Assembly (NCBI GenBank): GCA_001804125.1
Contig: MHFI01000010.1
Location: 1 to 35,920, forward strand
Length of the DNA: 35,920 nucleotides
Direction of reading: 5' to 3'
Source of the DNA: Omnitrophica bacterium RIFCSPHIGHO2_02_FULL_51_18
Lineage (GTDB): Bacteria; Omnitrophota; Gorgyraeia; 2-02-FULL-51-18
Part shown: positions 1 through 8,000 of the stretch, in pieces
Layout: each line of letters opens with the position of its first letter
How positions within the stretch are numbered: the first letter of the stretch is position 1
Made by a program: the position numbers and the translations under genes
Notes under the pieces: generated by a model
What the model saw: the letters and a program-made list of their open reading frames with translations, nothing else
What the model was told of the DNA's origin: nothing
The model's database searches: none

Positions 1-102
1 TAGAGCTTGCTTGCTATTTTATCCTATCTTTTGGGAGGTCAGCTTTCATATTATCAAATCTTTCAACCTGTCCCCTCGGTAGACGGTACCGTTCTATGCA
101 GT

Positions 103-432
103 TTACTGTTTAGGAGTGATCCTATCAATTTTAACTGCGAGGATAAAGTCATTTTCAGACAATCCGCCGATCGCGTGAGTACTCAGCGTAACCGTCAATC
201 GTCGATAATTGGTCAGTGACAGATCGGGATGATGGTTTTCCGCTTCGGCGAGCTTTGCGATGCGGTTTATAAATCGGATGGCGCTCATAAAATCCTTCAT
301 ACGGTAGTCCTTGTAAATGGCGCGGCCCTTCGCCGACATCTTCCAATCTTTTAGCCATTTCATCAACCGAAGCGCTTGTTTTCTTTGGAGCGGCTTAACG
401 CCTCCTTCGCAGGGCAGGCACCTTTTTTTCAT
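103..432 (-). CDS. phhB: Pterin-4a-carbinolamine dehydratase (4a-hydroxytetrahydrobiopterin dehydratase family)
   Basis: 109 aa ORF with PCD-like core ...MSAIRFINRIAKLAEAENHHPDLSLTNYRRLTVTLSTHAIGGLSENDFILAVKID. Confidence 0.88.
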   Translation of the reverse strand: MKKRCLPCEGGVKPLQRKQALRLMKWLKDWKMSAKGRAIYKDYRMKDFMSAIRFINRIAKLAEAENHHPDLSLTNYRRLTVTLSTHAIGGLSENDFILAVKIDRITPKQ

Positions 433-439
433 GGGTTCC

Positions 440-550
440 CTATGGCTCCTCTTCTACTTCAGCGTCAAACGAAGCGCCGCAGTGTGGGCATGAGCCGTTT
501 TCGATATCAGGCTGGTCTATCGGTTCACCGCAATTCGGGCAAATGAACAT
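440..550 (-). CDS. Small zinc-ribbon protein (36 aa), immediately upstream of phhB
   Basis: Hand translation MFICPNCGEPIDQPDIENGSCPHCGASFDAEVEEEP*, two CPxCG knuckles; below the ORF-track size cutoff. Confidence 0.65.
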   Translation of the reverse strand: MFICPNCGEPIDQPDIENGSCPHCGASFDAEVEEEP

Positions 551-856
551 GATAGGGATAGTTTACTGCGGGAAGGAGAATTAGTCTAACCTGTCCCCAA
601 ACAAATCCTTCACTCCCTAGAAAGGAGACCCTCGCCATTTATTAGGCGACCACAAAATCATGTTATTTTTCCGACGGAAATGAGGGGTGTCGCAACCTAG
701 ACCGTTTTCACTCAGATTTCATGTTCACCCTGACCCGGAAGGAGATCCGGAACATATCACAATTTGGGGATATCAAGTTGGGGCGGCAGAAGTTTGAGTC
801 AGGCTGCCGGGTGGCGAAGCCTTGTCGGGACCTGGTCCCGCATATCAAACACTCAT

Positions 857-1120
857 TTATAGATGAAATTTACCCTGATCGTTATAACCCTTCCGGTTCA
901 ACCCCTTCTGAAATTTCTTTTCCACTTCATCAACCGCGGTTTTTAAGGTGCCGAGGATCTTTTCGACTTGCTCGGCGGTGAATTCATAGTTGGCGCCGGC
1001 AAGATTGCCGATGATCCCGATCTTTTTAACGGCGTTGCCGACCCGGAGTTCGGCCAGTCTCTTGAACCGCTCTGCCTTGGATTCTTCCTTGCCGCCAGTC
1101 ACATTTTCTTCATTGGCCAT
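857..1120 (-). CDS. Conserved-looking hypothetical protein, 87 aa
   Basis: ORF MANEENVTGGKEESKAERFKRLAELRVGNAVKKIGIIGNLAGANYEFTAEQVEKIL...; resembles small RFxRLAExRxxxxxxxIxxIGNL-type proteins. Confidence 0.6.
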   Translation of the reverse strand: MANEENVTGGKEESKAERFKRLAELRVGNAVKKIGIIGNLAGANYEFTAEQVEKILGTLKTAVDEVEKKFQKGLNRKGYNDQGKFHL

Positions 1121-1170
1121 GGATACCTCGTTAGAATCAATCTATCCTCCCTCTTTTTTCAGACCTCGGG

Positions 1171-1407
1171 CTATTTTAACTTCGCGTGCGTCCCGTCACA
1201 AAAAGGTTTGTTCGCGGATTCTTTGCATCCGCACCAGGCGATTTTCTTGTCAGTATCGAGGTGGGTTTTGAGGGGCCTCATGCCGGTGTTTTTGCGGGCG
1301 TGTGAGCCATCACAAAAGGGCTGTTTTTCGGATTCGCCGCAGGCGCACCAAAAATAGTCGCCGGGCTTCATGTCGATCACAAACGGTGTATTTTGTTTCG
1401 TGCTCAT
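1171..1407 (-). CDS. CDGSH iron-sulfur domain protein, two CDGSH motifs
   Basis: Two motifs: CACGESEKQPFCDGSHA and CGCKESANKPFCDGTHA. Confidence 0.92.
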   Translation of the reverse strand: MSTKQNTPFVIDMKPGDYFWCACGESEKQPFCDGSHARKNTGMRPLKTHLDTDKKIAWCGCKESANKPFCDGTHAKLK

Positions 1408-1506
1408 ACGTTCTCTCCTTGTACCATCAACCGTTTCCTACATCTTCCCCGCTTCGTCTTTCAGCCTAAGCGCGTCCGCGTTCTTGAAATCATATTGGAG
1501 CGCGAG

Positions 1507-1561
1507 CACTTCGCAGCCCTCCTAAGTTCTGCAACGCAGAACGAAGGAGGGCGAAGAAGTG
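1507..1561. repeat. Imperfect hairpin element abutting the tmRNA 3' end
   Basis: CACTTC..CCCTCC..GTTCTGC-GTT-GCAGAAC..GGAGGG..GAAGTG arms directly after the encoded CCA of ssrA. Confidence 0.75.
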
Positions 1562-1947
1562 GTGGAGGCGGCGGGAATTGAACCCGCGTCTCCGGCTTTC
1601 GCACCTGGAGCTTCTACATGCTTAGCTGCTTATTTAGATGTCCTCTCCAAGCTCGAATCAGCACGATTTTAAAGAGTGAGCCCCATGTCACATCTCGTCA
1701 AACCAGCCAGAGACACGCTGGCAAGACCAGCCTGCTATCGACGCCCGACCTCATCCCGCAGGCGCAGATGAGCGGACGGCAGCCGTTATTAGGCGGCTAG
1801 CGGAAACGCCATAGGTGCCATGAAGGGCACCCGCACGATGTTCGTGTTTTTAGCGTTTAATTTGGTGCCAGGTGTTTAAGGAGGCCTCCCGACAACCTCC
1901 GCATGCTACTATCAGATCAAAGAGCCGGATCGAAACCGATCGCCCCC
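1560..1947 (-). ncRNA. ssrA: tmRNA (one-piece), encoded CCA; tag (A)AKNTNIVRVPFMAPMAFPLAA
   Basis: 5' GGGGGCGATCGGTTTCGATC and 3' GACGCGGGTTCAATTCCCGCCGCCTCCACCA pair as a tRNA-like acceptor; resume codon GCT at 1854, tag ends LAA with TAATAA. Confidence 0.95.
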
Positions 1948-1960
1948 CAGACCCATCTAA

Positions 1961-2084
1961 ATCCGAAATCCGAAACTCGAAACAATATCGAAATTCAAAT
2001 GCTCAAAATTTAAAACAGCTGTTTTAATCATTTGAGTTTTGGTCATTCCTATTTGTTTCGGATTTCGAATTTCGTGCTTCGAAT
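1961..2084. repeat. Inverted array of 7-bp units (TTCGRAT / ATYCGAA) around an 18-bp perfect palindrome
   Basis: ATCCGAA-ATCCGAA-ACTCGAA (1961-1981); TTAAAACAGCTGTTTTAA (2010-2027); TTCGGAT-TTCGAAT-TTCGTGC-TTCGAAT (2057-2084). Confidence 0.8.
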
Positions 2085-2091
2085 TTTAATT

Positions 2092-2568
2092 TTATCTCCT
2101 ATTTCTACTCTTCACGGCGCGGTCGATGTCGCGCTCGGCGTCGCGCTTTTTGATGTCGGTGCGCTTGTCCCAGAGCTTTTTACCCTTCGCCACCGCCAAT
2201 TCCACCTTAGCCAGCCCGCGCTTGTTGAAATAGAGTTTTAAAGGGATCAGCGTAAAACCGCGTTCAAGCGCCTTGCTTTTAAGTTTTTCTACCTGAGAAC
2301 GGTGAAGAAGAAGCTTTCTGGCACGGGTGGGCTCATCGGGATTCTCCCGGTTCCCCATCTCGTAGGGCGCTATGTAAAGATTATACAAGAATAGCTCTTC
2401 CCCTTCAAGCCGCGCGAAACTCCCCGAGAGGCTGGCTTTGTGGTCCCTCAAGGACTTCACCTCGCACCCCGAGAGCATAAGCCCCGCTTCCATGGACTCA
2501 ACGATAAAATAATCCCGCCGCGCCTCGTGGTGCGTGACAATAACCGGATCTTCTTTCTTCCCTTTCAC
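2092..2568 (-). CDS. smpB: SsrA-binding protein SmpB (likely GTG start at 2568; track ORF extends to 2622)
   Basis: ARRDYFIVESMEAGLMLSGCEVKSLRDHKASLSGSFARLEGEELFLYNLYIAPYE... and C-terminal KGKKLWDKRTDIKKRDAERDIDRA; SD GAGGTG 5 nt upstream of GTG. Confidence 0.93.
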   Translation of the reverse strand: MKGKKEDPVIVTHHEARRDYFIVESMEAGLMLSGCEVKSLRDHKASLSGSFARLEGEELFLYNLYIAPYEMGNRENPDEPTRARKLLLHRSQVEKLKSKALERGFTLIPLKLYFNKRGLAKVELAVAKGKKLWDKRTDIKKRDAERDIDRAVKSRNRR

Positions 2569-2635
2569 CCCACCACCTCTTTGGCCCGCATACGCGGGCC
2601 GATTGTGAAACAATCGTTGCAAAGAGGTGGTGGGG
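2568..2635. repeat. Branched palindromic element (16-bp perfect outer stem plus two inner hairpins) abutting smpB start
   Basis: CCCCACCACCTCTTTG (2568-2583) / CAAAGAGGTGGTGGGG (2620-2635); inner GCCCGC-ATAC-GCGGGC and GATTGT-GAA-ACAATC. Confidence 0.9.
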
Positions 2636-2710
2636 TCATGGCGTTACTATAACATACACCGGGTGCCTTGAAAATTGCGAATAAAATGCCGGCTCTGTTA
2701 CAATGTGTGC

Positions 2711-3097
2711 ATGAAAAAAGGCCTGATCCTAAGCCTCGCGTTTTTCCTGCTGTCCCGCACGGCGGGCGCCGAACCTAAGAACATCGTCGAAATATCCGAT
2801 GCATCGATAAGCCAAATTGACGCGCTTCATACGAAAGCCGAAGGCCAGATCGTGGAAAATGACTTCAGGGGCGCCGTCAGAACCTATGAGGACATTCTTC
2901 TCGTGGAACCCGACGACGAAGCCGCCTACACGAATCTGGGCCGCATCTACATGATCCTGGGAGACACGCAAAAAGCCGCGGAATGTTTTCAAAATGCGCT
3001 GCATATCAACCCCGACAATGAAGGCGCGCTGTTTGGCATTGAAAAAATAAGGGACCCGGACAAAGAGTTTGTTGAGTCCGCGTCACCGCAGACCTGA
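2711..3097 (+). CDS. TPR-repeat protein with signal peptide
   Basis: MKKGLILSLAFFLLSRTAGA signal-like N-terminus; AAYTNLGRIYMILGDTQKAAECFQNALHINPDNEGALFGIEKI TPR. Confidence 0.75.
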   Translation: MKKGLILSLAFFLLSRTAGAEPKNIVEISDASISQIDALHTKAEGQIVENDFRGAVRTYEDILLVEPDDEAAYTNLGRIYMILGDTQKAAECFQNALHINPDNEGALFGIEKIRDPDKEFVESASPQT

Positions 3098-3107
3098 CGC
3101 GCTTTTT
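3080..3107 (+). terminator. Rho-independent terminator for the TPR gene
   Basis: GCGTCA...TGACGC stem followed by GCTTTTT, overlapping the stop codon. Confidence 0.55.
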
Positions 3108-3108
3108 G

Positions 3109-4818
3109 TCAGGACCTGTGGCTCTGTTTATCCAGAAAAAGGTCCTTATCCGCCTCTTCTATGAGCGCCTGCGGATGGGGAGGAGTTCGCGGATTTTTAG
3201 CGGGATCAAACGAAGCCACACCGATGCTGATCGAGGAGCCTTGAAGCGCGGGCTCAAGTGTCTTGACCATCGTATGATACATGTCCCTTAAGCGTTCACG
3301 ATAGATTTTTGCCTCCTCAAGACTCGAATGCCATAAAAGAATTACAAACTCATCACCGCCATATCGGGAGACGACATCATAGCGCCTGGCGCTTTCCTGA
3401 ATCACCTTCCCCGCTCGTTTAATCATGTCGTTCCCCACTTCATGCCCCAGCGTATCGTTGACCTGTTTGAAACGATCGAGGTCCGTCATCACAACCGACA
3501 CCGGCGATTTCGCGCGAAGACAGCGCTTCCATTCTTCCTCGAGGCACTCGCGAAGATATTCATATTTGTAAAGCCCCGTCAGCTTGTCATGGATAACCTT
3601 CGTCTCAAGGCCCTTATTTTCCAAAAGAAGCTGGAGTGAATTGGCGAAAAAACCGGCCAGAGTCGCAAAAAACGGGCCGAACAAGGCCGTGAAAGGCTCC
3701 ATCACCATGTCTTGCGCAAAAAGAAGCTGCGATCCTATGAAAACTCCCCCGACGGCCGCGACCGAACCCGCGATGCCAAGCCAAAACCTCCTCGACAGGT
3801 ACAGCCCCAGGACGCAAAGCCCCACGAGCCAGGCGATCGTTTCGGTGACTTTGTCCGGGACAAACCGGAGCATGCGGCCGGATAAAATGGAAATGAGCTC
3901 GTTGGCATGAATCCCGATCCCGGACATAATCCCGAAAGGTGTCGAATGCATGTCAGAAAAAAGGGACGATCTCAAACCGATCAAAACCATCTTGTTCCTG
4001 ATTTCGGAACCGGACACTTTGCCCTGCACCACCTTCCAGGCGGGTATTGTTAAAAAATCGGACTCAGCGGCCAGGTAATTGATCGTATAACTGCCATCGG
4101 GCTCCAAAAAAACAGCCCGGCGCGGCGCGTTGCCCACCGTGACCAACCCAAGCACGCGGTCATAGCCGGGATTGTTTTTCTCAAGGCCATCGGAATAACC
4201 GGCCACAAGCTGCAAAGGAAACGAGCTTTCAAAAAATCCCCCCGCATTCGCGGCCGCCAGGCCGCCGGGGCCGGCGATTTTCTGCACCGCATACGGCCGC
4301 ACGAGATACGAACGCCGGATCGAGAGATCCGCGTCCATTATCTTCTCAAGGTAGCCGACTCTCGCGGCGGCTTCGGCAATCAGGGGGCTCGGTCCTACCA
4401 GGCGATTGGATTCATCAAACGTAGCGCCGACGACGACGTTGCCATGCGTGCGCAGGGCCTGGGCCAGGATTTGGCTGGATTCGCTCGATCCGTCCTCAAG
4501 GCCCGCAAAAGAAACATTGAGCCCTATGAGCCGTGCCCCGCGGGCCGCCAGCTCATCGATCATAACGGCAAACGTGCGCCTTGACCATGGCCAGCGGGCG
4601 TTTAATTTCCGGCAGGATTCATCGTCAATCGAAACAAATACGATTTCTTTCAAGATTCCGGGTTCCGCCGAGGAAAGGCGGCGGATCTTGAAAAACAAAT
4701 CGCGCGTGTTTAGCGCAAGTTTTTGGACGGTTTCTGAGGATTCAAAATAAAACGGGAGTGACCAGTAGATGGATGAGAAAACAATTAAAACTGCGGCCGG
4801 ATAAAAATACTTTTTCAT
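3109..4818 (-). CDS. CHASE2 sensor domain diguanylate cyclase (GGDEF, RxxD I-site)
   Basis: CHASE2-like periplasmic region, transmembrane segments, DRFKQVNDTLGHEVGND...ARRYDVVSRYGGDEFVIL. Confidence 0.9.
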   Translation of the reverse strand: MKKYFYPAAVLIVFSSIYWSLPFYFESSETVQKLALNTRDLFFKIRRLSSAEPGILKEIVFVSIDDESCRKLNARWPWSRRTFAVMIDELAARGARLIGLNVSFAGLEDGSSESSQILAQALRTHGNVVVGATFDESNRLVGPSPLIAEAAARVGYLEKIMDADLSIRRSYLVRPYAVQKIAGPGGLAAANAGGFFESSFPLQLVAGYSDGLEKNNPGYDRVLGLVTVGNAPRRAVFLEPDGSYTINYLAAESDFLTIPAWKVVQGKVSGSEIRNKMVLIGLRSSLFSDMHSTPFGIMSGIGIHANELISILSGRMLRFVPDKVTETIAWLVGLCVLGLYLSRRFWLGIAGSVAAVGGVFIGSQLLFAQDMVMEPFTALFGPFFATLAGFFANSLQLLLENKGLETKVIHDKLTGLYKYEYLRECLEEEWKRCLRAKSPVSVVMTDLDRFKQVNDTLGHEVGNDMIKRAGKVIQESARRYDVVSRYGGDEFVILLWHSSLEEAKIYRERLRDMYHTMVKTLEPALQGSSISIGVASFDPAKNPRTPPHPQALIEEADKDLFLDKQSHRS

Positions 4819-4838
4819 GAAAATGTGCCAGGTGCTTG

Positions 4839-4884
4839 CACTGCGAAGCTCTTCGCAGTTTTAGCGAAGAAGGGCGAAGCAGTG
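4839..4884. repeat. Hairpin element at the 3' end of tRNA-Leu(CAG)
   Basis: ACTGCGAAG-CT-CTTCGCAGT (4840-4859) plus outer CACTGC/GCAGTG running into the tRNA acceptor end. Confidence 0.7.
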
Positions 4885-4964
4885 CGGAAGGTGGGATTTG
4901 AACCCACAAGCCTTGCGGCACAGGCTTCTGAGACCTGCGCGTATGCCAATTCCGCCACTTCCGC
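4883..4964 (-). tRNA. tRNA-Leu(CAG), no encoded CCA
   Basis: GCGGAAG TGGCGGAATTGGCATACGCGCAGGTCTCAGAAGCCTG...GGTTCAAATCC...CTTCCGC A; anticodon loop CTCAGAA. Confidence 0.92.
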
Positions 4965-4999
4965 GAGTTTTGTATGCGAAATATTATTTAAAAACAAAA

Positions 5000-6148
5000 T
5001 TACTTGCGGTTTGAGATGGGAATGTAGGCGCGGCTCTGGGCGCCCACGTATTCCGAAACAGGCCGGATCAGACGATTGTCCTTCAACTGTTCAAGCAGGT
5101 GGGCCGTCCACCCCGCCATACGACTGATCGCGAACATCGGCGTAAAAAGATCCACGGGAATCCCGATCGTGTAAAGCACCGAGGCGGAATAAAAATCGAC
5201 GTTGCAATTAAGCTTCTTTCTCGCCCAAACGGTCTGCTCGAGCTTCTCCGAAATCGCAAACCACTTGACTTCCTGCTTGTTGTTTTCAGCGAGCGTCTTC
5301 GCCATCAGACGCAAATCGTCCGCGCGCGGGTCCGGGCCTTTGTAAACACGGTGGCCGAAACCCATCAATTTCTTTTTGTTCTGAAGCGCGTCTTCCACAA
5401 AGGCTTCGACTTTATCCAAACTTCCGATGGCAATCAGGCTCTCCATCGTGCGGCTGTTCGCCGATCCGTGCAAGTCCCCTTTAAGCGTGCCGACCGCCGA
5501 AACAATCGCCGAATAAATGTCCGAGAGCGTCGAGACGGTAATCACCGCGGCGAACGTCGATGCATTCAGATCATGCTCGGCCAGGAGAACGAAATATTTA
5601 TCCAGCATCTTGGATTCGGTGGGTGTCGCGTCTTCCCCCTTCATCATGTAAAGAAAATTGGCGGCCGTGCTCACCGTGGACTCGAGCTTCGGATGGACAA
5701 GCTTCTCGTTGCGCCGGACCCTGTCAAAGTAGGCCACAATGGAAGGCACCCTCGCCATGAGCCGTATCGTCTTGCGAATGTTCGACTCGGCCGATTTGTC
5801 GTCCGCTTCGGGATCATAAAAAGAAAGAAGCGACACGCCGGTCCGAAGCGCCGCCATCGGATTGGCCGTCTTCGGGAATGATTCAATGAGCCGCACGAGG
5901 TCTTTCGGAAGCTCGCGCTCGCTGGCGAGTTTATTTTTAAAATCAATCAGCTGTCTTTCGGTGGGCAGATCGCCGAAAAGCAGCAAATAAGCCGTTTCTT
6001 CAAAATTGGAATTCACGGCCAGATCATGGATGTCATAACCGCGGTAGGACAGCCTTGAATTTTTTCCGTCTATCAGGCAGATTGAACTCTCTGCCGCAAC
6101 GACGTCTTCGAGACCTTTTGAAAACGTGCTTTGCTCAGGCGTGCTCAA
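5000..6148 (-). CDS. gltA: Citrate synthase / 2-methylcitrate synthase family
   Basis: SYRGYDIHDLA, GFGHRVYKGPDPRA, FYSASVLYTIGIP, ISRMAGWTAHLLEQ motifs. Confidence 0.92.
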   Translation of the reverse strand: MSTPEQSTFSKGLEDVVAAESSICLIDGKNSRLSYRGYDIHDLAVNSNFEETAYLLLFGDLPTERQLIDFKNKLASERELPKDLVRLIESFPKTANPMAALRTGVSLLSFYDPEADDKSAESNIRKTIRLMARVPSIVAYFDRVRRNEKLVHPKLESTVSTAANFLYMMKGEDATPTESKMLDKYFVLLAEHDLNASTFAAVITVSTLSDIYSAIVSAVGTLKGDLHGSANSRTMESLIAIGSLDKVEAFVEDALQNKKKLMGFGHRVYKGPDPRADDLRLMAKTLAENNKQEVKWFAISEKLEQTVWARKKLNCNVDFYSASVLYTIGIPVDLFTPMFAISRMAGWTAHLLEQLKDNRLIRPVSEYVGAQSRAYIPISNRK

Positions 6149-6221
6149 GTGTCTTGCTCCTCTTGTTATGAATGCTTATTCTGCCACCCGCACGCACTAA
6201 AATCAACCCGAAAAGGAAACG

Positions 6222-7625
6222 CTATTTTTTTGGAATTCCCGGTTCGGTCATGCGTACCGGATCCATGATTTTTTGGATCTCGGCTTCGGACAACATTTTT
6301 TTCTCGCGAATCACCTGAATAATTGTTTTGTGGCTTTTAAGCGCTTCCTTGGCGACTTCGGCCGCCTGCGCATAACCGATAAATGTGTTGAGCGCGGTCG
6401 CAAGGCCCATACTGCTTTGGGCGTAATGCCGGCAGCGCTCCGCGTTGGCCGTAATGCCCTGCACGCATTTTTCGCGGAGAATTTTTAGCGTATTCCCGAG
6501 AATCGTGGCCGAAAAATTAAGTTCATAGGCCATCACGGGCATCATGACATTGAGCTCCAACTGCCCCGCCTGCACGGCCATCGCCACCGTCGTATCCGAG
6601 CCCACCACATGAAACGCCGTCATGTTGACCATCTCAAGGATGGACGGGTTCACTTTGCCCGGCATGATTGAGGAGCCGGGCGCCGTCGCCGGCAGGTCAA
6701 TCTCGGCAAACCCCGTCGTGGGCCCCGAAGACAAAAGCCTCAAGTCGTTCACGATTCTTATGAGCTCAAGCGAAAGGTTCCGAAGCGCGGCCGAAACCTC
6801 CGCCATCGGCCTTTGGCTTTGCATGGATTCGCGCATGTCTTCGGCAGGCACCAGCTTCAATCCCGTCAACCGGTTGAGCTCTTTTATGATTTCTTCGCGA
6901 TAACCGGGCGCGGTGTTGAGTCCGGTGCCGGCCGCGCTGCCTCCGATCCCAAGCTCGCACAGTGACTCGGCGGCTCTCTGAACAAAAATGCGCGATTTCT
7001 TGATGGCCTCGCCATAGGCCTTGAATTCCTGTCCCAAGCGTATCGGCACCGCATCCTGCAGGTGCGTGCGGGCGGATTTCAAAACCCCGTCAAACTCCCT
7101 GCCTTTTTTCAGGAACTCCTTTTCAAGCGCTTCCAACGGTTCATACAGGTTTTCTCTTAAAATCAGAAGAAGCGCGATGCGCATCGTGCTGGGAAAGGTG
7201 TCGTTGGTCGACTGGCCCATATTCGCATGATCATTCGGATGGACGGGCTTGTTGTCCCCTTTGCGCCCTCCCAGGATTTCGTTGGCGCGGTTGGAAATTA
7301 CTTCGTTCACATTCATATTGTACGCAGTGCCGGCGCCCATCTGGAACACATCCACCGGAAATTGATCGCGAAGCTTGCCGGATAGAATCTCGTCACACGC
7401 GCTGACCAGCGCATCGGAAAGGTTTTTCGAGAGCACGCCGCTCTTGGCGTTGGCAATCGCAGCCGCTTTTTTGACGGTCACATAGGCATCGATGAAGCGC
7501 GGATGGGCCCTCAGGCCGCTGATCGGGAAATTTTCTATCGCGCGATCCGTCTGAATGCCGTAATAGACCTCGTCGGGAATCTTGCGTTCCCCTAATGAGT
7601 CTTTTTCTATTCGGACATTTGCCAT
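6222..7625 (-). CDS. Aspartase/fumarase superfamily lyase, probably aspartate ammonia-lyase
   Basis: GSSIMPGKVNP signature; GTGLNTAPGY; DTTVAMAVQAGQLELNVMMPV...ITAN resembles AspA. Confidence 0.88.
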   Translation of the reverse strand: MANVRIEKDSLGERKIPDEVYYGIQTDRAIENFPISGLRAHPRFIDAYVTVKKAAAIANAKSGVLSKNLSDALVSACDEILSGKLRDQFPVDVFQMGAGTAYNMNVNEVISNRANEILGGRKGDNKPVHPNDHANMGQSTNDTFPSTMRIALLLILRENLYEPLEALEKEFLKKGREFDGVLKSARTHLQDAVPIRLGQEFKAYGEAIKKSRIFVQRAAESLCELGIGGSAAGTGLNTAPGYREEIIKELNRLTGLKLVPAEDMRESMQSQRPMAEVSAALRNLSLELIRIVNDLRLLSSGPTTGFAEIDLPATAPGSSIMPGKVNPSILEMVNMTAFHVVGSDTTVAMAVQAGQLELNVMMPVMAYELNFSATILGNTLKILREKCVQGITANAERCRHYAQSSMGLATALNTFIGYAQAAEVAKEALKSHKTIIQVIREKKMLSEAEIQKIMDPVRMTEPGIPKK

Positions 7626-7631
7626 AATGTT

Positions 7632-7707
7632 ATTCCCGCAAAAGCGGGAATCGTGTTTTGCCGTTGATCCTCACTTTCGTGAGGATGACGCTGCCTTCGG
7701 CAGCGTC
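7632..7707. repeat. Three consecutive perfect hairpins between lipoprotein gene and lyase gene
   Basis: ATTCCCGC-AAAA-GCGGGAAT (7632-7651), ATCCTCAC-TTTC-GTGAGGAT (7667-7686), GACGCTGCC-TTC-GGCAGCGTC (7687-7707). Confidence 0.9.
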
Positions 7708-7972
7708 ACTTCAAATCGAACTCTTGGGAACTGACCTTCCCGGCGGCGGGCTGCGCTTTTGCGGCCTCAAGATCCGAAAGCGCGCTATCCAGCTTGTTCG
7801 CCAGCGCCTGCTTTTCAGATTCGGCCTGACTCAGCTGGGCTTGCAAAGAAGCCATCCGTGAATTCAAAGAATTTATTTCCGAGTCGTAATTCCTGCCGCT
7901 TCCCGTCGCGCAACCTGCAATGGCCAGCATTCCAAAACCCGCCAAAACCCATAAACTTGTCTTCTTGAACAT
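7706..7972 (-). CDS. Small coiled-coil (Lpp-like) lipoprotein
   Basis: Lipobox LAIAGC; heptad-rich SLNSRMASLQAQLSQAESEKQALANKLDSALSDLEAAK. Confidence 0.75.
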   Translation of the reverse strand: MFKKTSLWVLAGFGMLAIAGCATGSGRNYDSEINSLNSRMASLQAQLSQAESEKQALANKLDSALSDLEAAKAQPAAGKVSSQEFDLK

Positions 7973-8000
7973 GACCTACCCCCTTTAGCTCTCCCCCTTA

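Noticed and set aside
65-598. AACCTGTCCCC at 65-75 and 588-598 flanking phhB and the zinc-ribbon gene
   Set aside because: Short 11-bp match; could be REP-like, but there is no supporting structure or transposase in the window.
721-981. Plus-strand ORF MFTLTRKEIRNISQFGD...
   Set aside because: Overlaps the better-supported minus-strand CDS 857..1120 and has no convincing domain.
1618-1800. 60-aa plus-strand ORF
   Set aside because: Lies entirely antisense to the tmRNA gene.
1865-4835. GTGCCAGGTG shared between tmRNA (about 1865) and the tRNA-Leu(CAG) 3' flank (4826)
   Set aside because: A single 10-bp match with no extended homology; likely chance.
5099-5881. 260-aa plus-strand ORF
   Set aside because: Antisense to citrate synthase; Arg/His-rich composition typical of opposite-frame artefacts.
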